Part shown: in pieces, positions 1-13,500 of the stretch | Layout of the letters: each line of letters begins with the position of its first letter | Position numbering within the stretch: position 1 is the first letter of the stretch | NCBI RefSeq assembly: GCF_014805625.2 | Contig: NW_023998464.1 | Coordinates: forward strand, 2,363,560-2,427,559 | Source: Glossina fuscipes | Taxonomy: Eukaryota; Arthropoda; Insecta; Diptera; Glossinidae | Length of the DNA: 64,000 nt | Direction of reading: 5' to 3' | Position numbers and translations under genes: made by a program | The notes under the pieces: model-generated | What the model saw: the letters and a program-made list of their open reading frames with translations, nothing else | What the model was told of the DNA's origin: nothing | The model's database searches: none

Positions 1-486
1 TACAAGTTCAGAGTTCTTTGCTTAATCTCAAGATCGGATTCTTTAAATTCTATTAAGTCAATCCGCCTTAAGGCCCGCGTGGTATTTAAATTACTGAAAA
101 TTAACTGAATATGTTTACCGTTATTGGTAGTCAAGCGTTTGGTTGTTTGCAACTGCTTAGAATTTCACTCACAATTTAGTCTGTACCAGTTGCGCAAAAA
201 ACAATCTAAACAAGATGATTTGTATTGATTACATAATCTCAAGTCAGCCAAGCAATTCCAAAGTAGCACAAAGGTATTGATCTATGAAGTGATGTTAATT
301 TTGTTGAAAAAAGAAAATGACAATGAAAAGGAATACGTACACACATAAGCATATATCATATTACAAAATTCATTGTTATTTTCGCCTCGTTTTCCTTGCC
401 CGTGCTGTATTTACATTTGATGTATGCGTTTTAACGATTATCTGCCTTTTTATTTTTTTAATATTTTCTCTCTCTCTTTTTCATAG
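1..486 (+). other. Sema1a intron, 3' part
   Basis: AT-rich intron sequence ending in a T-rich polypyrimidine tract (about 445-480) and CATAG. I see no gene, RNA or repeat in it. Confidence 0.8.
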
Positions 487-632
487 GTGCCCGAACCACG
501 TCCCGGATCTTGTCATAACGATTCGCGGACGTTACCGGATCCGACGCTAAATTTCATTAAGACACACTCACTAATGGATGAAAATGTTCCGGCATTTTTC
601 GGTCAGCCAATTTTGGTTAGAACCAGCACAAT
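487..632 (+). CDS. Sema1a: Sema1a exon (sema domain)
   Basis: First coding exon in the window. Acceptor TTTTTCATAG ends at 486 and donor GTAAGTAT starts at 633. It reads VPEPRPGSCHNDSRTLPDP and continues through SLMDENVPAFF to RTST, a stretch typical of the semaphorin sema domain with its conserved Cys (residue 9 here). The exon starts in phase 0 and ends after two bases of an Ile codon (AT|T) completed 13 kb downstream. A naive ATG-based reading of this region is in the wrong frame. Confidence 0.96.
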
Positions 633-1512
633 GTAAGTATACACTAACGTTAAAACAATAAAATGCCGGCAACACTGACTGATAACAAAAATACATGCTT
701 GTATACAAAATATTCATTTAAACAAAGCGAAGCGTAACAGAAACAATTAACGTTTATAGGAGCAACTAAAGAATGGCTTTCAGTTAAGTTATTAACGAAA
801 CCTTGTTAACCCTACGCTCATATGTTAATTAAGGTCTTTACTTAATTAATTTTGGATTTAAACTAATCCGAAAATCTAAATTAATCCCACGTCACAGAAG
901 AGAAAGGGAGCAGCTAAACAGTTTATTTTTCTTTGTGATTTTATCTAAAAAAGAAATCTGTTTTCATTTAAATAATTTTTATTTATACCTTTTGTTAAAA
1001 GCAATGGCAATGACTGCCGGAGCCACTTTGACAATTAAACGTTTTATGATATTAATTCTAGTTTACCTTTTCGCTTTCCTCTCGCCCCCAGACTGTTCGT
1101 GTGTGTGCGATTGTATGAAAGGAGCCTTTTTAGCTAAATCAAAATTCAAAAGCATCAGAATGAACAGCTAAAGCACATAAAGTCAGGAAAAAGCATAAAC
1201 ATACGTATAAATGAATGTGGGATAAAAAGAGATTAAATGAAATGAACAGATTTTTGAAAAACCCTTTTCAACTTTGTGTCTTTCATTTTTTTATTTTAAC
1301 TTTTTCTTTTTGTATTTTTGATAGTAGCGCCATTTTGAACTTCCGCTAGAATAAGAGCAACAAAAGTAAAATAAATGCAAACACGAACACATAAAGGCTT
1401 GTTAAAGTGTTTATACGTTCATTCATGTGAGTGTATATGTTTGCCTATCTTCCGCTATAATATTATCAGACAGACCCTACATGTCATGACCGCTCTCCAC
1501 TACTGCTCGCGT

Positions 1513-1563
<51 letters not shown>

Positions 1564-4500
1564 TAATGCCGCAGCTTACTTTGTTGTTCAGGTTGCCCTT
1601 AGCACTTCTCTCGCTAAAAAATCACAACAAGTGAAAATGCAAAGAGAGAGCGAGAGAGAAGAGTAAGATGAGTCGTTGAATTGCGCTGCTACTGTAGTCG
1701 TGCTACTGCAAATTCAAAAATAAACATTATTACAACACAGTTCCAACCCGTTTATCACATTCAACTAGAGTGCAACATCTATTCAAACAGTCAATACTTG
1801 CAGCATGACACAAGTGCTGCTGAGGCTTTAAAAATGTCAACCGCATTATGAGAGTTTTGTTCTCTTTCCGTTTATAGCAATTGTGATAACGCGCCACTAC
1901 CGACCAACAACCAACCATAAACAAAAAGATGCATCTTTTTGCTAATGTCATAATGGCAAGGATGTGGTTGATGTTGTTTCGTTAAACAAAATTATCTCTA
2001 ACATTGCTTTTTTACTTTCAATAGAAACAACTGTTAACTATGGATACGTTTTACGGAGAACATTGGATACACATCTTACCCAATAGTCTCAAGAAATACG
2101 ATAGTGCGGCAAGAAGGAAATTGCGAAGAGGGGCGGGGGCGAGGGACTTTTCGAAATAATTAAATTTTTGAAATGGTTTTTCATATCGTATACAAGAAAG
2201 AATCATTGTTATAACTGATTTTGGGCTGGGTAGTCGTTTAAAAACTGATCTTCGCAAAGAAGACTGCGCGAATTGGTGAACTAAACTCGCGGGAATTAAG
2301 GAAACTTTTCAGTTCTTCTAACGCTATTTTTCTTGGTTTATTGGTATAGACAAACCATTTCACTTATAGTCGCAAAAGAGCTCACATTTGAAGAAACGCT
2401 GAAGAAGGGAACAATTTCTGGTATTTCGTTTACAATAATTTGATCTTCTTACAATAATCTGTCAAGCGGCTTTGGACTGTTGCGACAACAGCAGTCATAA
2501 TATTCTTTTCAGTGAAATCAGTGAGTTTCCCGGCAAGGGAGTTTGTCTCTAAAATTAGATCGATCACAAAGGAAATCATACACAATTTGCGATGGCTTTG
2601 GAAGAACCAAATCCCTCAAACATAAGTAGACACATTTCAAAATATTTTGTTGATTCACAGCGTATTCGCTGTCTATTAGTCCAATTTTGGCAGGCAGCCT
2701 TTTGTATCGAAGGGCCTCATAAGCGTTTGCACAAAATAATAAATATTGATATTTGCCAGAAGATTTTAAATTGCTTTCAAATTAGTTGCTAAATATTTTT
2801 TACTGAAATATTGTTTATTGGTTTATTAATAATCTATCCCTGGATTATGGATCTAATATTAATTTAACTGGTCCAATCCATTTCCAAGCAAATCAAAAAA
2901 AAAAGAAAAAAAAAAAAATCTATCCATGTACAATTGTTAAAAGTAAGCTGAATTCAGGTTTCTGATTAAAAGAAAAGAAGGCTAGAACTACAATTAATGC
3001 GAAAGCAAAAACAAATATCGCTTAAAAGAACGAGAGATGTAAATGAAAAAAGAAGAAAAAAAGATGTAAATAAAAAAACATGCATTGTCAGCTAATGCAT
3101 TTAGAACTATATGCGGCAAAATTATTATTACACCTATTCATACAACGATTTTACAGAATAAGCTGTTATATTGGCACTAATCGGAAAAGTGATCCAATCC
3201 AATTTGAACAGAAGAAAACAAGACGGATAGACGGACAGGTAAGCTTAGATCGATTCAGGATCAATTTCAGAACCAATCGCCATAACAAAAGATGGGTCTA
3301 TCTCAAGTCCTCCTGGTTGTGGGCTGCATCCGCACATGGTTAATATACCCTTGCCCCACAAATGGTGCTGGGTATACAAATTATAAGGAAATTGAGATTA
3401 ATTCCATGGCTATGGAAAGCAAGGAAAGCAAGAACGCGTGAGAGAAGGGAAGACATTAAAGTTACTGCCGTAAAGTAGCCTAAATAAAACTTTATTCAAT
3501 GGATCCGTTAATGAAATTAAATTGCAAATGTTATTCACATTATTGCATAACATTACATAGTTACGGTTGCACTGTTTAGACTCTCTACGTTGAAACCTGG
3601 CAAGGAAAATTTAGGCTGGTCTTGAGTATAAACATCTAGAATGGCTCTATTCTAGTCAAAGTAGGACAATAATAATCACTCTACGTTTATAAGGCGATAG
3701 TGTAAGCAATGAAACTCGTTCTAGTAACAGAAACTGCTTCTGAACAGATTCAATAGAATCAATATGACATTGAGTGTGTGACGAAACTGACAATTTGTTG
3801 GTCATGAAATTGACCGTGGAATTTTTTGGATTAGAGAATTAATCAAATTTACAAAGATCTGATCTAAATTAAAGGGGATATAGGTTGCGACGTAAGTCGC
3901 ACCGAGCGGCAAAGCATTTCAAATCTAAACTACTAAACCAAAGTAATTGCAGCGTTAAGTGATGGCAATTGTGGAATAGTGGGTTGGATGTCTTGTCTTA
4001 AACAACTTGGCTGTATGTTTGCCTTAGGCTAGACAATCCGGGACGGGAGGATACATGGAGATTTACAATCGAAGGAATAAAACATGTACGTAATTAAACC
4101 GTGATAAGTCATTCAAAACGCAATCAACAAGTCCATGCGAGGTAACAGTTGGGACTTAAATTAATAAACACGTTCGGAGATGATTAAATTAAAATGGAGT
4201 CCCTAGGTGTGGCTATTGGAAGAACGAACATTTTGCAGCGACAACAATGTAATATAAAAGGCAAGATGATATTAAGAACTGTCCCTTCCGCTGCCATTAA
4301 CATGGAGATAAAAGGGTTTTTTCGTTACCTGTTTTTAACACTTTTAACGTCTGTTGTAATCTCGACGTTGACATTATCTTTAAGCTCTTTTCATACTTAT
4401 TTCACTCTTGTATGTTAACGGTTGTTATGACGAGATTTACCCGGGATCTTTTGTCATACCCACCACTGGAGAGTAGGAATTTTATTCACTTTATCCAATC

Positions 4501-7500
4501 GATTGGAGCTTGTCCAATTGTCCGCCTGCCCAGCTATATAGTGTCTGTAGTAAACATTCTCCCGGACTTAAAAATACCTGGAATTTACTAAAACCATTGA
4601 AAGTTCCTGCAGATAGGTTGGTATTGACAATGGTCTAAATTTGTCGAAGAACACGTCTACAGTGCAGCATAAATTGAGAATGCCTCAGCTTTGTGGTCTT
4701 TTTGCTCATTGCTCGCAAACTACAACAAAAGTAAAAGAAAAATTTTGACGGAGAAGACCATCCACCATCACTCACGGAATATGGAAATTCCATTCTTTTT
4801 TAAGATAAAGATTATGAATGCATAAAAGATTCATTCGCTGTTGAATATAATGTTTTATTCACGCCAAAGTTGGGAGTGTTCATAAACTCCATAGCTGGCT
4901 CAATTTGGAACTGCACTAGTAGTCTTAAAAAAATTCGTGTAGACTCAGTAGCGCAAACAATCGCAAGCCTAATCTCTGAGAGCATCAGCAATTACTTTTC
5001 TTTAAAAGACTCAAGAGGAGCGCGTAGAGAGAATATTTAGGTTATAAACGATCTACTATTTTCCTCCTTGGTTCTTCGACCATATGTTCCTCCATATAGA
5101 GATGATATTTTCCTTACATTAATCAGTAAAACCATTTATTTTTACTTCACAAAATACTTCTGAATGACACAAAAAAAGGCCACCAGAAATCACACCTTGT
5201 GCGTGTTTTTAGAGTTAATTATAGATCCCATCGGATAAACGCCGCAAAGTTCTTAATTTATTGCTTATAATTTAATAAAGTTATTTTTTTTTTTTTAATT
5301 TACATACTGCTTACGGTTTGTGGGTCACACAAACTAAATATTCTAAAATAAACTTTGCTAACCAGCCATAAATTTAAAATTTCATTTACTCGGCAAACAT
5401 TTGCGCCCCAAAAAGTGTTAAAAAGTTCAATTCTTCGCATTTTGTACACACAATAAATTAGAAGCTTATTAGTAGTCAAGTATTAACTGAAAATGTTTTA
5501 CCCCGACATTATATTAAATATAGTACAATAATGAGTTTAATGTGTTCGTTTGTATGCTATACTGTCTGAGTACACTGTTGTTGGTTATATACGTGACCAA
5601 GACGATATATAAAGTTTGTCATTTCAGTTAATGGGTATAGAAGCACTCAATAGCGGAGGAAAGATAACTCAGATCCGTCTACTTTTCATAGGATTAATGA
5701 ACGAATAACTTATGCATGAAAATCATGGAAATCATTAAGATTGCAATTATGGCTGTGATGTAAACGGAATTATAAAGTCAAGTAGAATTAGGTTTTGGGC
5801 AGCTCTAGTGGTATGAGGAAAGGTAGGGCCACGCATAAAATAATACGAATTGCAAGGGACAAAATGGCTTTTCATATAACATTGATATTGAAATGAAATC
5901 AAAATCAAGCTAAACGTTCACCTATAAGAACTTACTGCATCATTGGCTCCGAAATTTCTGACTTGTAAAATGTGCACAGATTTTTCCGTAGGAATATCAC
6001 TTTTATGCAAGCATTCACGAACCTGTAGTAGATACGATGCCCACGCAGACCCCGTCAAAATTGTTTTTAAAAGGATTCGATTTTAACATAGTTGCACAAA
6101 ATAAACAATCATCCTCTTGTTGGTTACTCATAGAATTCTTCGTTTTTTTTGTTTTGTTCGTTTTTTTTTTTCTAATTAAACTAGAATTACAAAAGTAGAA
6201 GAAAAGAAATTTAACAGCTTGCTACGCTAACTAGGAAAATCGCATCTATTGCCATGCCAATGACGGGGTATTTGGGTTTATGTGTATATATCTTTCGAAT
6301 TCTTATGAAATTGTTTTGTTGTCATTTTTTGCTTTCGCAATTAGCTGCCGCTTCCATGTTTGCTCATCGCAAACACTACAAAAGTCTATTATTGTATGCA
6401 GGAAGGGTAGCACCAACAACAGCAGCCGCTAATCCATTTAGCCAAGTTACAAGCTGAGTTTACCATCAACATTTACTCACACGTCTCTGCATACTTATAT
6501 ATAAAATGCATGTACATAATTCGTGGCTGACAACCGCACTATACACACAAAGAAAATTGCGAACATACGCAGCCTGCATAACTAAGAAAAACGCAGAAGG
6601 CAATAATGAAGAGCGGGAGACGCGACTTATAACAATTTTCTTTTTAAGTTAACCGCTCCAAAGATGAACAAATAAAAAATGCAAAAAAAATATTGTTAAA
6701 AAAATGTACGAAACAACAAACTTTGTTCGTTTACGGATTTTGTTCATGAAACTGCTTAAATCGAAACGTACAACAACAACAACAGCAATAACAACAGTAA
6801 ATAGAAATTAAAATCTCTAAATAAGTTTGTTTAAAATAGCGCCCAAGTAGATAAAAGGACATCTGCTTTGAACATTACGCTGAGTAGACAACACAAGACA
6901 ATCCCGCAACATACTTATGCACCAATAAGGCGCATTATTAAAGCTATAAAAAAAGGACAAAATGCCAAGAAAGTATCATGCAGATGTATGCGTTTGCACG
7001 GACAAGAGGCTAAAATCCGATAATGCCAAAAAGCTAGCTAACCAGCATATAAGGTTTAAAATTACAAACAAAGTTTTTCTACGAACAACGTCATCATTAT
7101 CATTAGTCGCACCCAGATGACCTCACCATACTCTTACACGACATCGTTGCTTTGGAAACGCGCCAGAATTCATGCACGCACGCTCTTGCAATACGCGCTG
7201 ACTTCGTGTAACCAACTATTGGGATTTCTTGTAATGTATCTGGACGTTAACTCTTGTTTCAAGCGCCAAAGTAGCAACACGGTTAATAATCAGTTAACTA
7301 TGTCCATGTGCTTTTTCTTTTCTGAGATGCTTAAGCACTAAACATTAATTATATGATGTTGCCGTGAACTGTATAGCAAAGTCTTTACAAATATTCATTT
7401 TTGAGGAAACTTTCTGAGGTGTAAAGGTCGAGATTTTCTTATATATCTTTGCACGTTATGTTTCTGGTTATGTTTTTTATCCAATCCTAAGTCACTCCTT

Positions 7501-10500
7501 GCATCACTTTCAAGCCGGCTTTTTGTTAAAATGGCACCAAACTGCCGAGAAACATCCATAGAATATCTTGCTTCTACGAATTTGTTTGATCACTTGAACA
7601 TTCAGACATATAAAGTAGGAAACTATTTCTAGTCGTTCACGTGCTAGCTATGCTATTGTTCTATAGACGATCCGCCCACTGTTTCAAATGGAGTATGGCT
7701 TCTGTCTCTTCCTTCTCATTTTCATTGCTTTCGTGGGCGCAATTCGCTTTCAGAAATAATATTTGGCGGATTTGGCGGACTACCTTCTCCTGTCTTCAAT
7801 AGCAGTGTAAATGCGGATAATTACAACTCGCTCCTGGATAAATTGTGGAAAATGCGTAAGTGATGAAACTTATCAAAAGCATAAAGCGAAAAATGCCTAA
7901 TCGTTCGTTCGAAAAAAAATGAGAGGTCCGATAGAAAAGCTACACCAAAATGTTAGAGATGCCACATATGTACTTAACTTGTTATTATCGAGCTGATCAA
8001 TGTTTACGCGCTCATACATGCTGCTCTCATCGCATATTTCAGGTTATCTGCGTTTAATTAAAGAGATCATTATAAGTTATTGAAATCTACGAATTCAGTT
8101 TCCCTCAGGCCTTTTACAATTAGAATGAAGGCTTTGAGTAACAATGCGCGTATCTCCTATCCTAGCATATAAATTGAGCCCTTTGAAGCAATTTGCGAAT
8201 TCTGCATTTATCACGACATCCATATTGCCAAGCATTTGGTTAAACGATAGCCATAGTATACGTGTATCTTGCGAATCTTTTATGTCCAGGAAAACAAGCG
8301 TTTATACAATATGCTTAAAAATATATTGTTTTATTATCTGAATATTTTTTAATCCTGATACATTTCATTCTTCATTCATACGCTATGATTAACGCATCCA
8401 GCTTTATTTTAACCTAGAAGACCTTGCATGACGGTATTTCTTAAAGCAAAATAGTTTTAATTTTACTTCGAATGTTAACACCACTGTAGTTCTCTTTTTG
8501 ACTTCACTGTTAGTTCTATAGCAGAGATTTTCTTCAAGCTTTTGCTAGCTTCCATCTTTTTTTGACTATTTTCTTATCCTTTTCAACGTTTCCAATTATA
8601 ATTGCAAGCCGTTTTAGTAAAGTTGGCTGTTAAATAAAAAAATTGAGAATATAAAAAACCAAATTGATTGGTCAACGTTCCTAAATGGCATCAGAAGGGA
8701 GCTGTTAAAGCCTTGCAAAAAGTTTAATACCAAACGCCAATTACAGCAAGTGATCGATTCGAACGGTTCGCTGTTCAAGAAATAAGCGACTAATTGAATA
8801 AGGCGAGATAACATCTTATTTTTGTTTCATCCATCCACACATGCGACTTACTCACTGAACAAATCAATTTTGAAGCGATTGGGATAGAAAATGTGAATGT
8901 ATGTCAACTAGTTTCGGGTGTGGTAAACATCCGCACAAATTTAATACACTTCAATTAAGTTGGATTCATGTAGGATAAAAAAAAACTAGTTTATTTTTCT
9001 AAGCAAAAGTTTGAGGTCATACGCGTGAATTCAACAGGTCGATGAGGTGAGGACAACGTATTCATGTCGAACAGGGTTACGCACACGAGCATTTGGTAAA
9101 TCTAAAATTGCTTTGATAATAATAAAAAAAATTAATGTTACAATAGGAATAATTAAGAAAACAATAGCAGTACCATCTGCCCAGCATCAGCATCTGTACT
9201 GAAACTGTATGCACATATACATTGCTAATGTTTTCTCCCTTAATAAAAAGTATCTCTAAAATCATGAATTGCATCCGTTTCCGTTATATAATTTTACAAT
9301 ATGCTACGTTTGCTTAGTCAGCCAAGCAGCTCTGCATGTATTGTGAGTTAAGACCACTCGATTGCCTTCTGCTGTCCCAGTAGAATTTATTGCATCAAAT
9401 AACCGGATAAACCTAAACAAAAGATTATACAAATGTATATTTTAAAAAATATGTATAAAAATATGTATAATTACTAAAGTTCTATTTTCCGGATTTTATA
9501 ATAGATATCTTCAATCCCTCCCTGCAAGTGTGGAAAGAGAGTACGCATTCTACTTCATTGCACATAAATCGTAAGCGTATTGTAAACTTATGTCGAGAGA
9601 TGCGAAAAGATATCAAGAAAATCACTAATCGCATAATCGATCCATTCCTTGATCTAGATTTGCTTCTTCATAATAAATTTCGCTTCAATTTAAAACAAAA
9701 GAAGATTCATTTGTAGGGTTTTTTTTAAAAATTGGTCTAGAGAACGCGATGCCTCCGACATTACAACAAATAACACCAAACATCAACCTGATGAAATTTA
9801 GTTATATAGGGCTGTGATATTGCATCAAACTAATCTATTTAGAAACAATTTTTTGATTTTTGTTTTACGGAATCTGCATTAAGACACGCTAACTAATTTC
9901 ACTGCGACTGTATAAAAATAGATTGTACTTGTTACGTTCACCTGGAAAAGACAAGGGGGATTCTCATGCTTGGCAAATCTAAAAAATGATATTACTGACC
10001 CGCCGCCGAGTCTTATTAAATAGTATAGACTCTAATGTTACTAATCTTCCATGCTTCTTGCATATTTACATACTATACTATACATATGTATATATGTAAT
10101 TTTCGAGATGTATATCGGGGTATGTGACACAAATACAAAAACAAACAACAAGTAGTGAAGAGAGAGTTTTAATTGCCGAACAAAGTGGCTGATGACAACA
10201 ATATGTTTCTAGCATTTTTCGTCGCTGCTCGTACGTTAATCGGTCTGCTTAAAAGGATAAAACGAACAAACGCTAACTATGCAGAATGAATAATAATAAA
10301 ATGTACATTTTTTACCCTTACCGTGAAATTTCTTGTAAACGTAGCTGAAAATTAACGCTCATTAGCATATTGTTTTTTTTTTTTTTTCTTCTTTTTCTCC
10401 CCCATTATCAAATGGCAGAAAAACTACAAATTTCTCTTTGGTTTGTTAAACATTTTTCAGTAGAAGGCGTCGAATGAAATGAACGAAGAGTAGAAAATGA

Positions 10501-13500
10501 CGGCATAGAATTTAACGCAGTTAACAAAAACGCAACATTTACATTTTAGTGTACAGAGGAATATTGTGCACAAAATGCAGGCAAACAAAGAATGAAACTG
10601 ACTGAAACGCAGCAAGCACAACACAACACCACCGAACTTTGCGGCAAAGTCGAGAAAAAAAGAAAACGCACAGAAAAAATTTAAAACATTATGGGTGGCT
10701 ACTAAAACTGCGTTTAACCAACTTGAACAGATTTAGGGATTTTAAAAGACGCACAAACCAACTACAAGAACAACATTACGAACGAATAATAATGAATGCG
10801 TTGCCTATCGATTTTATAATTACGGTGAAATTTCAATACAATTCTTTACTCGCTTTAGATTGATGCAAATTTTGCAATCGCTTAATGAGTTGCATTAATA
10901 AATATATTTTTGCGTATACATGATAAAATTTTTTTCACTTTTACTTAGCTATATGATCGATAGTTTTTTATAAAAATTGATGATGATGTTGTAACTATGT
11001 GAAAAGCTTTGTTTGTATCGCTAAATGCATCCTTTCCTATCCTTCATCGAATGACAAAGTACTTTAAATCGTTAGCAGAATCATGGATTGGTTTGGTGTT
11101 CGACACTGATCTATTAGCCGCTGCTTGCGAACATGGTTTCAAGTTAGCCATGTCTAACTTTCTATTCATTTCATTGACTGATTTACAACGGATGGTATTC
11201 AAACTTAACTTGATGTGTGCTCACATTCTCAGAACAGAAACATTTAACGGCGAGCATTAGATTAAAACTCCACAGTTTGTGGAAAAGATTTAAGAAAAAG
11301 AGGAGAATTATCAGTTCTAGGGTATTTGAGGACGGAAAGATCTTTGTTTAACTTAAATGTTTAACTAGCAAAGGCATCGAAAGTTGTGCTCTTGAACACA
11401 AAGTTTTCAAGACGCAACCGATATTTCAACACACAAACAAGGACAAACAAGAAAATATAATCAATTCAATTACATTGTTCACGCTGATCAAATATATATA
11501 TATATATATCTATATATGTTGTTATGAAATTGGCTTTTATAAGGTACAGTCCGTATCACTGGATCGCGGATATTTTTGTACAAGAGAAATACAATTCAAA
11601 GCTCTTTTATTTTGCTACTTTGTCTTTCACAACAGTAGGAGTATTTATTTATAATTATATTTCTTACATGTACGATTATTTACAATTTATTTTGACCGTA
11701 CTCTCAGCTTCTACGTTCTTGCCAGACTAACCCTACTTTTCGCAAATATTCTATTTATATACAATTTTACAAGCATCTTACTATACCTAAATTTATTGTT
11801 CCATACATAATAAGCCGTTCTGGACTCTGGTGCTGTTTAGGCCCCTACTCTGTGGGGATTGTCTAACTCGCCAGGGGGCGTAGTACGCTTAAAGTGGCTT
11901 GGGCCACCGTGGGGTTAAGCCTTTCAGGCAGGAACCCACGTTAAACTCTTGCCACAATTCTATACCTAAATTTATGGTTTTATTTCTAATCCCAGCCTGG
12001 TTTTTCCTCTAATCGTTTTCATCGGCCTGCAGCTGCATGAGGCGCCTGCGACTGCTCATTTGGTTTTTCCTTCTTTAGCAAATTTATTATTAAGGAAAAT
12101 TACTTAGCTGAAATTAACTGGATTTGGGATTTTCGTAACAATATGTATATGTTTGTAGAAACTCTAACACTTGTGTTAATGCTTCATAAGGGGCCAGAAT
12201 CGAAAGTCAACATCAAATCCTCTCATTTGTGCTGTTCATACATAGTCTTAACTTGCGGCAAACTCGGAACAAGTTTTTATTTGATGCCAACGTATTATTG
12301 AAAAAGAAACAAATTAAAAAACGTTTCATTGCATGCAGCCTAACGTTCTCTTTCTCGACTTTTCCATTTTGCCTTTTACTACATGGTGGTAGACTGTCAC
12401 CGATCGCTGGTGTTCATAATTAATAGCTTTATTATGCAACACAATCAGAGTGAAAAATGCAATGCACTCACATCCACGAGCACGTCCAACAAACTTTTTC
12501 TGAATAAATCAATAATCTAATCTTCCAATTAGTAATGCTAAGCTTCGAATTTTAATTTCACACAAAGTTGAGCTGTCGAGTATTCAAAGGATCTCGACTA
12601 ACAACTCAATGGTCAAGGGTTCAAATCTTAAGTGCCGCAGAATTCTCAATAAAGCCGATCGCCTTAGATGCTAGCGCTTTAAAACTTTAGTCTTAGAATC
12701 TATATCAATAAAGACTCATTTTTTAAGGTAACGTGTGACACCTTATCAATAGTGACTCGTTCACAAAATAGTTTCAAAGCGAATTTCGCTGCTCTTCGAA
12801 GAAAAGAACTTACAGACTTGTGATGAGATATTGAAATTTGGACTGAAATTTAGTTTTCAGAATGTCGTCAGAAAGTAGGCAAACCAACAGGGCTTCCATT
12901 TTTACTTAATCTTAAATTGCTATGGAAAAACTTTGCTTAAAATAGATCTATTCTTTCCACTGCTTACGCAATAATGGTCAAATATTCTCTCTCCGGTGAA
13001 AAATTCCAAGTGATGATCATATTCTCTTAAATAAATTCATTTAAAACTGATTTTGGAGTTCTCATCGTGCGCTGGGTAACTGCATATGGTAATAAGGCTT
13101 GCACTGCGGGCACACGTTTGCTCGCTTTAATTACATGACTCTTTGTTATTGATGCTGCTTACTTTACTGCTACTATTACCAACACTACTACTACTGCTTC
13201 ATTACTACTACGATTACTGCTACCACTGCTACCACTACTGTTGCCGCTAATGCTACTATTACTACTACTACTATTCCTTCTAGTGTTGTTTCTACAACTA
13301 TTACTACCACTACTGTCACCACTGCTGCTATTAATACTATCATTGTGCACTATTGCCATTGCTACTAATACTATTACTTTCAATTCTGCTACTATTACTA
13401 CTATTGCTACTTAAATTTTCTGTGCTGTCACTCGTCACATAGTAATAATTCAACTTGTTATGTATATAAAAACAACAATAATAACGAAGCCAAAAAAGCC

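Noticed and set aside
7754..7855. Use as a cassette exon within Sema1a
   Set aside because: Joining it to the phase-2 end of the exon at 632 leads to a stop inside the segment, so it cannot be an in-frame Sema1a cassette.
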